Positions 38,139 to 48,897 of a stretch of 64,000 nt of DNA are shown piece after piece. Source of the stretch: Pseudidiomarina marina (lineage in GTDB: Bacteria > Pseudomonadota > Gammaproteobacteria > Enterobacterales > Alteromonadaceae); contig NZ_PIPZ01000001.1 in assembly GCF_003987045.1 (NCBI RefSeq), positions 868,001 to 932,000 on the forward strand. The letters are read 5' to 3'. Position 1 is the first letter of the stretch. Every line of letters begins with the position of its first letter. The notes under the pieces were generated by a model. The model was not told where the DNA came from. It saw only the letters and a program-made list of their open reading frames with translations, and did not search any database. A program made the position numbers and the translations under genes.

Positions 38139-38330
38139 ATGGAAAACTTTATTGCCGCTTTATTATTTGCTGTTTTAGTTGGTGCAGGCTCACTCGGTTT
38201 AACCAGTTTGGGTATGTTCGCTTTTCACCGTAACGAGAATCGTGACGAGCAACAGCGTGAGCGTCTCGAGTACGCATTCTTTGGCGTTGTCGGTATCGTT
38301 GTCATGCTCATGATGTGGTACGCACTTTAA
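38139..38330 (+). CDS. Unrecognised 63-residue membrane protein
   Basis: A small protein with two predicted membrane segments (about 3-29 and 46-62) joined by a short charged loop rich in Arg, Glu and Asn (HRNENRDEQQRERLEY). Ribosome site GGAG lies eight bases before the ATG. It sits between lnt and leuS on the same strand. I do not recognise the family. The clear ribosome site and hydrophobic layout support a real gene. Confidence 0.65.
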   Translation: MENFIAALLFAVLVGAGSLGLTSLGMFAFHRNENRDEQQRERLEYAFFGVVGIVVMLMMWYAL

Positions 38331-38349
38331 TCAAATAATAAGCAGTTGA

Positions 38350-40959
38350 ATGGATAGCCAGATGTCAAAAAAAATAGCGGAACAATATGATCCAGCGCTT
38401 GTTGAACCAGCCGTTCAACAACGTTGGGAACGTGACCAAGTATTTAATGTTACTGAAGACCCAAACAAAGAGAAGTTTTATTGTTTATCAATGTTCCCTT
38501 ACCCAAGCGGTAAGTTACATATGGGTCACGTACGTAACTATACGCTTGGCGACGTGGTGGCCCGCTATCAACGTATGCAAGGTAAAAACGTATTACAGCC
38601 GATGGGTTGGGATGCGTTTGGCTTACCCGCAGAAAATGCAGCTATCCAAAATCAAACCGCACCGGCGAAATGGACTTATCAAAATATTGACTACATGCGT
38701 AATCAATTAAAGTCCTTGGGCTTTGGTTATGATTGGTCGCGTGAAATTGCCACCTGCACACCAGAGTATTACCGCTGGGAACAATGGTTTTTCACCAAGC
38801 TATTCGAAAAAGGTTTGGTATATAAGAAAAATGCAACAGTGAACTGGGACCCAGTCGATCAAACGGTACTAGCGAACGAGCAAGTTATCGATGGTCGCGG
38901 CTGGCGTTCAGGGGCGATTGTCGAGCAGAAAGAAATTCCACAGTGGTTTATTAAGATTACTGACTATGCGGAAGAATTGCTGGCTGATCTTGACCAACTC
39001 GAAGGTTGGCCTGAGCAAGTGAAAACCATGCAACGCAACTGGATTGGCCGTTCAGAGGGTGTTGAAATTGACTTTTCAATTGCCAATAGTGAGCGTCAAT
39101 TAACCGTCTACACCACACGTCCAGATACGCTTTTTGGGGTGACCTATATGGCGGTAGCGGCGCAGCATCCACTAGCCCAAGAGGCAGCAGCCAACAACCC
39201 CGAACTTGCCGCGTTTATCGAATCCATTAAGAACACGAAGATGGCTGAAGCTGAGCTGGCAACCATCGATAAGAAAGGCATGGATACCGGCGTACGCGCT
39301 ATTCATCCAATGACAGGCGAAGCGATTCCGGTCTGGGTCGCCAACTTTGTGTTAATGGACTATGGCTCTGGTGCAGTCATGGCAGTACCAGCGCACGACC
39401 AACGCGATTGGGAGTTCGCTACGGCTTACCATTTGCCAATTCAGGTCGTTATCGATCCGACATCTGGTGATGAAGACATAAACTCGGGTGCGATTACGAC
39501 GAAGGGCACAACGATTAATTCAGGCGACTACAACGGTTTATCCAGCGACGATGCCTTTAATGCCATTGCGGAACACCTAGAGCAACGTGGTATTGGTCGT
39601 CGCCAAGTAAATTATCGCCTGCGCGATTGGGGCGTTTCGCGCCAGCGCTATTGGGGTGCCCCAATCCCAATGTTAAACTTGCCAAACGGAGAGTCTGTAC
39701 CGGTTCCTGAAGATCAACTTCCTGTGCGTTTACCAGAAGATGTTGTCATGGATGGCACTACGTCGCCCATTAAGGCTGATGAGAATTGGCGTAAAACAAC
39801 CTATCACGGCGAGCCTGCGGAACATGAAACCGATACCTTTGATACCTTCATGGAATCTTCGTGGTACTACGCGCGTTACTGTAGCGCCAATTTCCACGAT
39901 GGCATGCTGAATCCAGAACAAGCAAACTATTGGCTACCCGTTGATCAATACATCGGTGGTATCGAACATGCGATTCTTCATCTATTGTACGCTCGCTTCT
40001 TCCACAAACTGTTGCGTGATACTGGGTTAGTGAGCTCAGATGAGCCGTTCAAGCGTCTATTAACCCAAGGCATGGTGTTGGCCGACAGCTACTTCCGTGA
40101 AGATGCATCCGGCAAAATCACTTGGTACTCACCGCTGGATGTTGAAATTAGCCGTGACGAAAAAGGTCGTATTACAAAAGCGATTTTGAAAACCGATGGT
40201 CAGCCAGTGCAGCATGGCGGCATGACTAAAATGTCAAAATCAAAAAACAACGGTATTGACCCTCAGGTGATGATCGACAAATACGGGGCAGACACTGTAC
40301 GTTTGTTCATGATGTTCGCGGCACCACCAGAAGCAACGTTGGAATGGGCGGATTCTGGAGTCGAAGGTGCACAACGATTCTTGCGTCGTGTTTGGCGCCT
40401 CGTCGCAGATTTCGTAGAGGTTGCTGAACAACCGCGTAGCCAAGCATGGAGCGAGTTAAACGAGACTCAACGCGAGTTACGCCGTGAAGTCCATCGCACG
40501 ATAGCTAAAGTAACTGATGACATGGGTCGTCGCCAGCACTTTAATACCGCCATTGCAGCCGTAATGGAGTTATTGAATCGCCTGCAGAAAGCGCCACTTG
40601 AGAGTGATTTAGATCGCGGCATTATGGCTGAAGCGCTTGACGCAGTGGTACTCATGCTAGCACCGGTGACGCCGCATCTGAGCGAAGCACTATGGCAAGC
40701 CCTTGGCCACAAAGACGATGTGAACTTTGCCGTTTGGCCAGAGTTTGACCAAGAAGCATTAGTTGAAACGTCGATACTGGTTGTCGTTCAGGTGAACGGT
40801 AAGGTTCGCAGTAAAATTACAGTGCCTGCTGATGCCACTCAAGAACAAGTTACTGAGGTTGCATTAGCCGACGAAAACGTTCAGAAATTCATCGATGGGA
40901 AAACGATTAGAAAACAAATTTACGTTCCCGGCAAACTGTTCAACATTGTGGCGAACTAA
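38350..40959 (+). CDS. leuS: Leucyl-tRNA synthetase
   Basis: An 869-residue class Ia synthetase. The HIGH-equivalent is HMGH at 57-60 ([15 protein letters not shown]), KMSKS is at about 626-630, and the CP1 editing domain lies between ([13 protein letters not shown]). The anticodon-binding and C-terminal domains are complete. The start is ambiguous between Met1 and Met5; neither has a strong ribosome site. Confidence 0.98.
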   Translation: MDSQMSKKIAEQYDPALVEPAVQQRWERDQVFNVTEDPNKEKFYCLSMFPYPSGKLHMGHVRNYTLGDVVARYQRMQGKNVLQPMGWDAFGLPAENAAIQNQTAPAKWTYQNIDYMRNQLKSLGFGYDWSREIATCTPEYYRWEQWFFTKLFEKGLVYKKNATVNWDPVDQTVLANEQVIDGRGWRSGAIVEQKEIPQWFIKITDYAEELLADLDQLEGWPEQVKTMQRNWIGRSEGVEIDFSIANSERQLTVYTTRPDTLFGVTYMAVAAQHPLAQEAAANNPELAAFIESIKNTKMAEAELATIDKKGMDTGVRAIHPMTGEAIPVWVANFVLMDYGSGAVMAVPAHDQRDWEFATAYHLPIQVVIDPTSGDEDINSGAITTKGTTINSGDYNGLSSDDAFNAIAEHLEQRGIGRRQVNYRLRDWGVSRQRYWGAPIPMLNLPNGESVPVPEDQLPVRLPEDVVMDGTTSPIKADENWRKTTYHGEPAEHETDTFDTFMESSWYYARYCSANFHDGMLNPEQANYWLPVDQYIGGIEHAILHLLYARFFHKLLRDTGLVSSDEPFKRLLTQGMVLADSYFREDASGKITWYSPLDVEISRDEKGRITKAILKTDGQPVQHGGMTKMSKSKNNGIDPQVMIDKYGADTVRLFMMFAAPPEATLEWADSGVEGAQRFLRRVWRLVADFVEVAEQPRSQAWSELNETQRELRREVHRTIAKVTDDMGRRQHFNTAIAAVMELLNRLQKAPLESDLDRGIMAEALDAVVLMLAPVTPHLSEALWQALGHKDDVNFAVWPEFDQEALVETSILVVVQVNGKVRSKITVPADATQEQVTEVALADENVQKFIDGKTIRKQIYVPGKLFNIVAN

Positions 40960-40962
40960 CTG

Positions 40963-41451
40963 ATGCGTCATTTGATACTGAAATTAGCCATCTTACTTAT
41001 TGCCACAGCCTTAACTGGCTGTGGCTTTCAGTTACGTGATAATTATCAGTTGCCACCTGCAATGCAAACGATAAGCATCGAAGCGCCCGCTTTTAGTGAG
41101 TTTAAACAAGTTTTAGAGCGTCGCTTAAACCTCGCTGGCGCGCAAGTTGGAGCCTCGCAGCAAAACGGTCTAGTCATTGAAATTCTTGATGATACTCTCG
41201 ACCGTCGCACGCTATCGTTGTCACAATCAGGCCAAGTTGCTGAGTATGAGATGATTTACACTGTGTACTATCAGCTCATTGAACAAGGTGAAGCGTCTGG
41301 CCGACAGCAAGTTGATGTCTATCGCGATTATCAAGACGACCCTAACTTTGCCTTAGCGAAAACTCGCGAGCGTGAAATTCTCGTTCAAGAAATGCGTGAA
41401 GAAGCTGCTCGGTTGCTATTACGTCAAACAATTGCACACCTAACGGAGTAG
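40963..41451 (+). CDS. lptE: LPS-assembly lipoprotein LptE
   Basis: A 162-residue lipoprotein that plugs the LptD barrel and helps place LPS in the outer leaflet. The signal peptide ends in the lipobox LTGC with Cys20, followed by GFQLRDNYQLPPAM, which matches the family. AEYEMIYTVYYQL is the conserved middle strand region. Three bases after leuS, as in E. coli. Confidence 0.95.
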   Translation: MRHLILKLAILLIATALTGCGFQLRDNYQLPPAMQTISIEAPAFSEFKQVLERRLNLAGAQVGASQQNGLVIEILDDTLDRRTLSLSQSGQVAEYEMIYTVYYQLIEQGEASGRQQVDVYRDYQDDPNFALAKTREREILVQEMREEAARLLLRQTIAHLTE

Positions 41452-41456
41452 CCTCG

Positions 41457-42476
41457 ATGCAACTCACACCAGCACAACTGCATGACCAATTTTCTCAGCG
41501 AGGTTTGCCGGCAGTAATCAGTGTGTTTGGTGATGCGCCATTGTTAATCGATGATGCGCTACAACAGCTACGAAAAATTGCGCGCGAGCACGGCATCGAT
41601 GAACGGCAACGACATGTTCAAGATAACCAGTTTGATTGGCGACTGCTAGCCGATCAAAGCGCTAGCATGAGTTTGTTCTCAAGCCAAAAGCTCCTTGAAC
41701 TGGAGTTACCTGAGGGCAAACCCGGTCGCGAAGGCGCAGATGCACTGCGACAATATGCTCAAGCGCCTCTTGATGAGCAGATACTGATTGTTATCGGGCC
41801 CAAATTAAAGCAAGAGCAACTTAAGTCTAAGTGGTATAAAGATTTAACGGCAGCTGGTCCAGTAGTTAATGCTAATAGCCCTGATCGCGCCAGCCTACCA
41901 AGGTTTGTTCAACAGCGTGCGCAACGCTACAATTTGCAATTGCAACCAGAAGCCAACCAATTACTCGCCAATTGGTTTGAAGGCAACTTATTAGCGCTCG
42001 ATCAAGAATTGCAAAAGCTGGCACTGACCGATTTACCACAGCCAATTTCAGCTGAATCGATTCAACAAGCTGCGCAAGATCAAAGTCGTTTTAACGTGTT
42101 TGCGCTGCAAGAGGCAATATTGCATGCCGATCTCAGCAATGCCCTTCACCGCCTTGCTCGATTGCTTGAAGACGACGTTGAAGAAGCCATACTCAACTGG
42201 ATGTTACAACGCGAATGGCAACTCGTTTGCACGCTTAAGCACGCTGATAATTTTGCCGATACCTGTCGTAGAAATGGCGTTTGGCGTAATCAAGAAGCTC
42301 CCTATCGAAATTTTTGTCACCGCATGTCACCACAGGCAATCAGTAAGGCCGCAGAGCTATTGGCGCGCCTTGAGTACGCATTCAAGCGCGATTCTGGGGA
42401 AGATTATGGAACCTTGGCAACGCACCTAGTCACTCTATACTGTCACCCCGATGCAGTGAGTAGGCTTCCACAATGA
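41457..42476 (+). CDS. holA: DNA polymerase III subunit delta
   Basis: A 339-residue clamp-loader subunit that opens the beta sliding clamp. The N-terminal region VFGDAPLLIDDALQQLRKIA and the pattern of an AAA-like fold without a Walker A motif fit HolA. It lies six bases after lptE and overlaps nadD by four bases, the standard leuS-lptE-holA-nadD order. Confidence 0.95.
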   Translation: MQLTPAQLHDQFSQRGLPAVISVFGDAPLLIDDALQQLRKIAREHGIDERQRHVQDNQFDWRLLADQSASMSLFSSQKLLELELPEGKPGREGADALRQYAQAPLDEQILIVIGPKLKQEQLKSKWYKDLTAAGPVVNANSPDRASLPRFVQQRAQRYNLQLQPEANQLLANWFEGNLLALDQELQKLALTDLPQPISAESIQQAAQDQSRFNVFALQEAILHADLSNALHRLARLLEDDVEEAILNWMLQREWQLVCTLKHADNFADTCRRNGVWRNQEAPYRNFCHRMSPQAISKAAELLARLEYAFKRDSGEDYGTLATHLVTLYCHPDAVSRLPQ

Positions 42477-43102
42477 TGCGAGCTATTTTGGGGGGCACGT
42501 TTGATCCGATTCACTGGGGACATTTGCGTTCGGCCACCAACGTCTGTGAACAAATACATAGTGACCACTTAATTTTGTTACCTAGTGCCCAGCCACCGCA
42601 TCGAAGTTATCCTGGAGCGACCGCTGAACAACGATTCGCTATGGCAACGCTAGCAGCTACCGAAATTCCCAGTTGTTCCGCCGATAATTGGGAACTACTG
42701 CAATCACGAAAATCGTACACCCAATTAACCTTAGAACAATTTCATCAGCGCTGGCCAACAGATACCTTGGTATTTATTCTTGGTGAAGATGCTTTTGCCG
42801 GTTTACAAAGTTGGCACAACTGGGAGCATTTGCTCGATCACGCCCACTTCGTGGTGATGCGGCGCCCTCATTCGCATAACGTCTTTAGCGAATCTCTGCA
42901 GCGGTGGTTAAACAAGGTACAAGTAAAGCAACCAGAATCACTTCATCAACGCGCCAGCGGTTGTGTCTATCTCGCTGAAACGCCAGCGTTTGATATATCA
43001 GCAACGGCAATTCGTAACGCGATTCAAATTGACCAGCCATGGCAACATCTCGTGCCAAGTTCGGTTGCAAACTATATTCAAACACACCAACTCTATCGTT
43101 AG
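42473..43102 (+). CDS. nadD: Nicotinate-nucleotide adenylyltransferase
   Basis: A 209-residue enzyme adenylating nicotinate mononucleotide in NAD synthesis. The nucleotidyltransferase motif GGTFDPIHWGHLRSA is near the N-terminus and FDISATAIRNAI is the C-terminal SxTxIR-type motif. The ATG overlaps the holA stop (ATGA). An 83-base gap follows before rsfS. Confidence 0.96.
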   Translation: MMRAILGGTFDPIHWGHLRSATNVCEQIHSDHLILLPSAQPPHRSYPGATAEQRFAMATLAATEIPSCSADNWELLQSRKSYTQLTLEQFHQRWPTDTLVFILGEDAFAGLQSWHNWEHLLDHAHFVVMRRPHSHNVFSESLQRWLNKVQVKQPESLHQRASGCVYLAETPAFDISATAIRNAIQIDQPWQHLVPSSVANYIQTHQLYR

Positions 43103-43185
43103 CTGATTTTTACTATCGCTTCGTGGTAAACTACGCCAGTTTTATGTCATTATTTTATTAGCCGATTTATTGGAGTGTGGAACTC

Positions 43186-43509
43186 TTGCAAGCAGAACAA
43201 TTACGCGATTTCGTTGTAGAAAAAGTTGAAGACCTTAAAGGCCGTGACGTTAAAGTACTTGATGTTCACGATCAGACAGACGTTGCTGAATATATGATCA
43301 TCTGTTCAGGTAACTCAAAAACTCATGTACGTAGTATCGCCAACTATGTTGCAACTGAAGCGAAACACCACGGCGTCGCCCCACTTGGTGTTGAAGGCCA
43401 CGAGCACTCAGAGTGGGTTCTTGTTGACCTCGGTGACGTGGTTGTCCATATCATGCAAGAATCTATTCGCGACTTCTATGAGCTTGAGAAGCTTTGGGGG
43501 CGTAAGTAA
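43186..43509 (+). CDS. rsfS: Ribosomal silencing factor RsfS
   Basis: A 107-residue protein binding L14 and blocking subunit joining under starvation. TTG at 43186 is chosen as start: it is 10 bases after GGAG and its product begins [10 protein letters not shown], aligning with the E. coli start MQGKALQDFV. A GTG at 43177 lies one base from the GGAG and is unlikely. The core [21 protein letters not shown] is intact. The stop overlaps rlmH by one base (TAATG). Confidence 0.93.
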   Translation: MQAEQLRDFVVEKVEDLKGRDVKVLDVHDQTDVAEYMIICSGNSKTHVRSIANYVATEAKHHGVAPLGVEGHEHSEWVLVDLGDVVVHIMQESIRDFYELEKLWGRK

Positions 43510-43979
43510 TGCGTATTCGGCTGATTGCTGTTGGGCAAAAAATGCCTGATTGGGTCAGCACCGGTTATCAAACCTACGCCAAACGTTTTCCCGCTGATTG
43601 CCAGCTTGAGCTGATTGAAATTGCTACAGGTAAACGCGGGAAAAACGCTGATATTCCACGCATTCTTAGACAAGAAGGCGAAGCCATGCTAGCGGCGGTT
43701 GGAAAAGGCGATCGCATTGTCACGTTGGAAGTGACGGGAAAAAGCTGGACCACCCCGCAATTAGCGCAGCGGTTGGAATATTGGCTCATGGATGGACGTG
43801 ACGTCAGTCTGCTTGTCGGCGGGCCAGAGGGTTTGGCTCCTGAATGTATCGCAGCAGCTGACGAGCGTTGGTCTTTATCAGCGCTGACTCTACCACACCC
43901 TCTCGTACGTGTGCTGATTGCCGAAAGCTTGTACCGTGCATGGAGTGTGACAGCTAACCACCCTTATCATCGCGAGTAA
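43509..43979 (+). CDS. rlmH: 23S rRNA pseudouridine-1915 N3-methyltransferase RlmH
   Basis: A 156-residue SPOUT methyltransferase, full family length. The knot region is [20 protein letters not shown], followed by [24 protein letters not shown]. Coupled to rsfS by TAATG and followed after one base by mrdA. Confidence 0.97.
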   Translation: MRIRLIAVGQKMPDWVSTGYQTYAKRFPADCQLELIEIATGKRGKNADIPRILRQEGEAMLAAVGKGDRIVTLEVTGKSWTTPQLAQRLEYWLMDGRDVSLLVGGPEGLAPECIAAADERWSLSALTLPHPLVRVLIAESLYRAWSVTANHPYHRE

Positions 43980-43980
43980 T

Positions 43981-45855
43981 ATGAAGCAAAAACGCGTCAC
44001 CATTCGAGATCATCATGCTGAATCAGCGCTGTTTGGGCGTCGTGTTTTTGTTAGTTTAATTATCGTCGTTATCGCTTTTGGCGTGTTATTTACCAACATG
44101 TATCACCTACAGGTAGTTGACCACCAAAGTTTTCAGACGCGCTCAAACGACAATCGAATAAAAGTTGTTCCGTTAGCCCCGAATCGAGGTTTAATTTACG
44201 ACCGTCGCGGTCGCATACTCGCAGAAAACCGTCCGGTTATGAGCCTCGAGGTGACCCCTGAGAAAGTCCAAAACTTGGATCAGACACTGTCTGCACTGCA
44301 ACAATTGCTTGAAATAGATCAAGAAACGATTGATGAATTTCATGAAAGCAGACGGCGCGAGCGACGCTTTAATCAGATTATTTTATTAGATAGGCTGACC
44401 GAACAGCAGGCTGCAAGGTTTGCTGTGCGTCAGCATGAGTTTCCAGGGGTAAGTATTGAGGCTCGTCTAGTTCGACATTACCCTTACGGCGAAGCGATTA
44501 CGCACGCCCTTGGATACGTTGCAAAAATTAATCGTAATGACTTAACTAAATTACGTGGAGAAGACAAGCAAGCCAACTACGCTGCTACTCGAGTGATTGG
44601 TAAACTTGGAATCGAGCGCTACTACGAAGAATTACTCCACGGCACCATTGGATATCAACAAGTAGAAGTTGATATTCACGGACGAAATATTCGAACACTT
44701 TCTGTTGAGCCCCCAATACCGGGACAAGATCTCCACCTCGAACTTGATGTGGAATTACAGCAATACGCATTCGACCTTTTGGGTAACGATCGCGGTTCGA
44801 TCATTTTGATGGATCCTCGCGATGGCGCCATTCGCGCTATGGTGAGTAAGCCTAGCTATGACCCGAACTGGTTTGCCCAAGGTATCTCGTTCGCGCAGTA
44901 CCAAAGCTTACTTAATTCACATCATTCACCGCTACTGAATCGTTCAACTCAAGGTGGTTACCCTCCGGCATCTACCGTCAAACCCCAGCTTGCTGTATTG
45001 GGACTTGAGCAAGGCACAATTACACCCACAACTCAAATTTGGGATCCCGGCTGGTTTCAAATCGACGGCGTTGATCATCGGTATCGCGATTGGTTAGCTT
45101 GGGGACATGGTTGGGTTAACGTCACCGACGCGATTGTTGAAAGTTGTGATACGTTCTATTACGACTTAGCTTTAAAACTAGGTATTGATACGATTCATGA
45201 CGATATGATTCGGTATGGATTTGGTGCACGCACCGGTATTGATATCGCTGAAGAATCAGCCGCAGTGATGCCGTCAAGAGGCTGGAAGCGTGCTCGCTTC
45301 AATCAACCTTGGTACGCGGGTGAAACAGTTTCTATTGGCATTGGTCAGAGTTATTGGACAACCACACCAATACAGTTAGCTGTTGGTACATCGGTTTTAG
45401 TTAACAAAGGGGAACGACCCGTGCCACGCTTGCTACACGCTATCCAAGAGGGCGAAGTGGTGCTACCTGCAGTTGTTGAAAATCGTGAACCCGTTACCTT
45501 AACCAACCCTCGTAATTGGGACGTAGCATTACGCGCGATGAATTTAACTGTCAGTTCAATTAAGGGTACCGCTCATAACTCGTTCCGAGGCGCAGCGTAT
45601 ACAAGCGGCGGTAAAACGGGCACAGCACAGGTTCGAAGCATTGGGCAAGAAGAAGAATATAACGCCGAAGAAATTGATGAACGATATCGCGATAACGCGA
45701 TGTATGTTGGTTATGCGCCGGCTGAGAATCCTGAGTTAGTTGTTGTTATTGCCGTAGAAAATACCATCGGCGGTGGTGGCAGCGTTGCCGCACCGATGGC
45801 TCGTAAGTTACTCGATTTTTACTTTGAACAGGACCAGCGTTATGCGCAGCAATGA
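43981..45855 (+). CDS. mrdA: Penicillin-binding protein 2 (rod-shape transpeptidase)
   Basis: A 624-residue class B PBP of the elongasome. One N-terminal membrane segment (about 20-43), pedestal domain, then transpeptidase with SxxK at about residue 331 (PPASTVKP), the SxN-position motif SCD and KTG in SGGKTGTAQV. It crosslinks lateral-wall peptidoglycan with RodA. It overlaps rodA by 14 bases. Confidence 0.97.
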   Translation: MKQKRVTIRDHHAESALFGRRVFVSLIIVVIAFGVLFTNMYHLQVVDHQSFQTRSNDNRIKVVPLAPNRGLIYDRRGRILAENRPVMSLEVTPEKVQNLDQTLSALQQLLEIDQETIDEFHESRRRERRFNQIILLDRLTEQQAARFAVRQHEFPGVSIEARLVRHYPYGEAITHALGYVAKINRNDLTKLRGEDKQANYAATRVIGKLGIERYYEELLHGTIGYQQVEVDIHGRNIRTLSVEPPIPGQDLHLELDVELQQYAFDLLGNDRGSIILMDPRDGAIRAMVSKPSYDPNWFAQGISFAQYQSLLNSHHSPLLNRSTQGGYPPASTVKPQLAVLGLEQGTITPTTQIWDPGWFQIDGVDHRYRDWLAWGHGWVNVTDAIVESCDTFYYDLALKLGIDTIHDDMIRYGFGARTGIDIAEESAAVMPSRGWKRARFNQPWYAGETVSIGIGQSYWTTTPIQLAVGTSVLVNKGERPVPRLLHAIQEGEVVLPAVVENREPVTLTNPRNWDVALRAMNLTVSSIKGTAHNSFRGAAYTSGGKTGTAQVRSIGQEEEYNAEEIDERYRDNAMYVGYAPAENPELVVVIAVENTIGGGGSVAAPMARKLLDFYFEQDQRYAQQ

Positions 45856-46951
45856 GCAAAATAACAATTGGCTGCAACGTTTTCATATTGATGGCCCGCT
45901 CTTTTTAGGGCTGCTCGCCTTGGCTATTCTGAGTCTAGTCACCGTTTATTCAGCGAGTGGCCAAGACCTTGCGATGACCGAGCGACAAGTCATCCGCATT
46001 GGCCTTGCATTCACAGCAATGCTGGTAATTGCGCAGATTCCGCTTGGTGTTGTTGAACGTTTCTCCCTTCCGCTGTTTGCCATCGGTGTCGTATTACTAC
46101 TTGGTGTACTCTTGTTCGGCGAGTCCAGCAAAGGGGCACAACGTTGGTTAAATCTCGGGGTTGTAACAATTCAACCCTCCGAAATAATGAAGCTTGCCGT
46201 ACCCATGGCCATTGCTTGGTTTCTTGCTGAACATGGTATTCCACCGACCAAACGTCGCATGGCTGCTGCCTTTTTGTTATTGATGGTACCAACCCTGATG
46301 ATAGCCAAACAACCAGACCTAGGTACGTCAATCCTGATTGCAAGTTCTGGTGTTTTCGTCCTGTTTTTATCTGGAATCAGCTGGCGTTTAATCACATTTT
46401 TTGCTGCGGCGTTAGGTGCATTTATTCCGGTACTCTGGTTTTTTCTGATGCATGGATATCAACGCCAACGTGTGTTGACGTTCTTAGACCCTGAACGCGA
46501 CCCTTTAGGTGCTGGCTACCAAATTATCCAATCCAAAATTGCCATTGGCTCGGGTGGTGTTGAAGGCAAAGGGTGGCTTCAAGGAACGCAATCGCAACTC
46601 GAATTTCTTCCTGAGCGCCATACCGACTTTATTTTCTCTGTCTTTAGTGAAGAATTTGGTCTGGTTGGTGTTATCGGCCTTTTCTTACTCTATGGATTCG
46701 TCATTTTTCGCGGCATGATTATTTCGATGCGCGCACAACGAGTCTATCAAAAATTACTTGCTGGCAGTTTAACCTTGACGTTTTTTGTTTATGTTCTTGT
46801 AAATATCGGCATGGTATCAGGCTTATTGCCAGTTGTTGGTGTACCCTTACCGCTGATTAGCTACGGAGGCACCTCCATGGTGACTTTGCTAGCAGGTTTT
46901 GGTTTACTGATGGCGATTGCGACGAATAAACGTTTAGTCATGCATGATTAG
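45842..46951 (+). CDS. mrdB: Peptidoglycan glycosyltransferase RodA
   Basis: A 369-residue SEDS glycosyltransferase (E. coli 370) with ten membrane segments. Family motifs seen are GAQRWLNLGVVTIQPSEIMK, QRVLTFLDPERDPLGAGYQ and the C-terminal GVPLPLISYGGTSMV. The ATG at 45842, inside the end of mrdA, gives the expected N-terminus; the longer reading from 45773 is a shadow of mrdA. Confidence 0.96.
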   Translation: MRSNEQNNNWLQRFHIDGPLFLGLLALAILSLVTVYSASGQDLAMTERQVIRIGLAFTAMLVIAQIPLGVVERFSLPLFAIGVVLLLGVLLFGESSKGAQRWLNLGVVTIQPSEIMKLAVPMAIAWFLAEHGIPPTKRRMAAAFLLLMVPTLMIAKQPDLGTSILIASSGVFVLFLSGISWRLITFFAAALGAFIPVLWFFLMHGYQRQRVLTFLDPERDPLGAGYQIIQSKIAIGSGGVEGKGWLQGTQSQLEFLPERHTDFIFSVFSEEFGLVGVIGLFLLYGFVIFRGMIISMRAQRVYQKLLAGSLTLTFFVYVLVNIGMVSGLLPVVGVPLPLISYGGTSMVTLLAGFGLLMAIATNKRLVMHD

Positions 46952-46971
46952 CGACAAAAGGAATACAATTC

Positions 46972-47958
46972 ATGGGTAATTTCAGCAAAGCACTGGCACT
47001 CACCTTTTGCAGTGCGCTTAGTTTTATCAGCCACTCCGCGTTGGCAAATTCCGATTACCAAGAACAACGTCAGCAATTTATCGAACAAATGGTTTCCAAG
47101 CATGGTTTTCAGCGCAATGAAGTTGAATCACTGCTCGCACAGGCGTCGCGTAATGAAACTATTCTTGAAGCCATTGCGCGACCATGGGAAGCCAAACCAT
47201 GGTACCAATACTATCCAATTTTTCTCACCGAAAAACGTTTGCAGGCTGGATTGAAATTCTGGCAGCAACATCAGCAAACACTCACTCGTGCTGAAGAAGA
47301 ATTTGGCGTACCGGCAGAAATTATTGTAGCGATAATTGGCGTTGAGACGTTTTATGGCGAATATCGCGGTAAATACAGTGTCTTAGATGCACTTTATACT
47401 TTAGGTTTTCATTATCCGCCGCGCGCAAAGTTTTTTCGCTCTGAGCTCGAGCAATTTATGCTGTTAACCCGCGAAGAGTCGTTGCCAGCGCGCGACCTAA
47501 TGGGATCCTACGCGGGAGCCATGGGCTATGGGCAATTTATTTCATCATCATATCGGCATTATGCAGTTGATTTCGATGGCGATAATATCCGTGACCTTTT
47601 GGGTAATCCAACGGATGCTATCGGTAGTGTTGCCAATTACTTCGCTGAACATGGCTGGCAGAAAAATGAGCCTGTGGCGATAAAATTAGCCACATCGTCA
47701 ACTCATGCACAGCTGGTGAATAAAGGGTTAAAGCCAGAATCTTCAGTTGCAGAATTGAAACAGAAGGGTCTAGAATTACCAGAAAATAGTGCCGTGACGG
47801 CGCAAGCCAAAGCCAAAGTATTTGAGTTTGAGTTAGCGGAAGGCCATGAGTACTGGCTGGGATTCAATAACTTTTATGTTATTACCCGATATAACCATAG
47901 CCCGTTATACGCTATGGCCGTCTACCAACTTAGTCAACAACTAAAACAAGCGCGCTAA
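46972..47958 (+). CDS. mltB: Membrane-bound lytic murein transglycosylase B
   Basis: A 328-residue transglycosylase cleaving the MurNAc-GlcNAc bond. The signal peptide ends near SALA with no lipobox Cys, unlike E. coli MltB, so the protein may be soluble and periplasmic. The catalytic Glu is Glu125 in IIGVETFYGEY, followed by GAMGYGQFISSSYRHYAVDFDG. It lies 20 bases after rodA. Confidence 0.93.
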   Translation: MGNFSKALALTFCSALSFISHSALANSDYQEQRQQFIEQMVSKHGFQRNEVESLLAQASRNETILEAIARPWEAKPWYQYYPIFLTEKRLQAGLKFWQQHQQTLTRAEEEFGVPAEIIVAIIGVETFYGEYRGKYSVLDALYTLGFHYPPRAKFFRSELEQFMLLTREESLPARDLMGSYAGAMGYGQFISSSYRHYAVDFDGDNIRDLLGNPTDAIGSVANYFAEHGWQKNEPVAIKLATSSTHAQLVNKGLKPESSVAELKQKGLELPENSAVTAQAKAKVFEFELAEGHEYWLGFNNFYVITRYNHSPLYAMAVYQLSQQLKQAR

Positions 47959-47961
47959 GAC

Positions 47962-48765
47962 ATGATGATAGGTTTTCGGTTTACTCTTACAGCGGTGATT
48001 ATTGTTCTACTGAGTGCGTGTTCAAGTTCATCAACGAACTCACGCTACAGTCAGAAATATGATTCAATTCCATCTCGGCTGCCCACCGCGGACGAGCTTG
48101 TGGAGCCTGAACCGAGCTTTGAACCACCAAGTCGCCAAGGCAACCGAAGCTACTCGCTATTCGGCAATACGTGGCATATTTTGGATGACATAAGTGATTT
48201 CAATCAAGAAGGTATCGCATCGTGGTACGGTGAAAAGTTCCACGGTCATCTCACTTCAAACGGCGAAACTTACGATATGTACGCCATGAGTGCCGCGCAC
48301 AAGACCCTCCCTCTGCCAACATATGTTCGTGTCACCAACCTCGACAACAACAAAAGTGTTGTTGTTCGTGTTAACGATCGTGGTCCGTTTCATGGCAACC
48401 GTATCATCGACTTGTCGTATGTCGCAGCATACAAACTCGATATGCTTAAATCAGGTACAGCTCGGGTCAAAGTCGAGGCACTGCAACCAAGTTCAGGAAA
48501 CGAAGTGCTCGCCGTTACACCGCCGCTTAAGATGGACGCAATCGAACAATTCTATATTCAAGTTCATGCCGGTAGTGATTCAGAGCGATTACAAGCTGAA
48601 GCAGAACGCTTACAGAATTTATACCAAGTACCTGCAACTACTCAGCCAAACAATGGTCTATATCGTGTAGTTTTAGGTCCATTAGCTGAACCACAAACCA
48701 ATAAGTTGCTTGAACAGTTACGGAATGCTGGGTACCCCGATGCTTTTCGCGTGGCAGTTCCGTGA
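47962..48765 (+). CDS. rlpA: Septal-ring lytic transglycosylase RlpA (lipoprotein)
   Basis: A 267-residue lipoprotein with lipobox LSAC (Cys20). The double-psi beta-barrel begins at EGIASWYGEKFHGHLTSNGE and ends at VRVNDRGPFHGNRIIDLS. A C-terminal SPOR domain (about 190-266) would target it to denuded peptidoglycan at the septum. It follows mltB by three bases; dacA comes next after its own promoter region. Confidence 0.95.
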   Translation: MMIGFRFTLTAVIIVLLSACSSSSTNSRYSQKYDSIPSRLPTADELVEPEPSFEPPSRQGNRSYSLFGNTWHILDDISDFNQEGIASWYGEKFHGHLTSNGETYDMYAMSAAHKTLPLPTYVRVTNLDNNKSVVVRVNDRGPFHGNRIIDLSYVAAYKLDMLKSGTARVKVEALQPSSGNEVLAVTPPLKMDAIEQFYIQVHAGSDSERLQAEAERLQNLYQVPATTQPNNGLYRVVLGPLAEPQTNKLLEQLRNAGYPDAFRVAVP

Positions 48766-48839
48766 TACCAACGTTGGTCGGAAATAAATAGCAAGCTATG
48801 GCAGAATCGCCCCGGCGACTGCTACAGCAGTGAAATTTA

Positions 48840-48848
48840 TGCTATATT
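48840..48848 (+). promoter_or_regulatory. Candidate extended -10 promoter for dacA
   Basis: TGCTATATT, an extended -10 (TGn plus TATATT), lies 49 bases before the dacA ATG in the 132-base gap after rlpA. The -35 region is poor. The rest of the gap shows only a short hairpin CTGCTACAGCAG. Confidence 0.35.
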
Positions 48849-48897
48849 CAGCGCCCTTTATTATTCATCCAGAATACAAAAATAGAGAAGAGTTAAC

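Noticed and set aside
45773-45841. Longer N-terminus for RodA
   Set aside because: These codons lie inside mrdA in another frame; the ATG at 45842 gives the family N-terminus and a length of 369, close to E. coli's 370.
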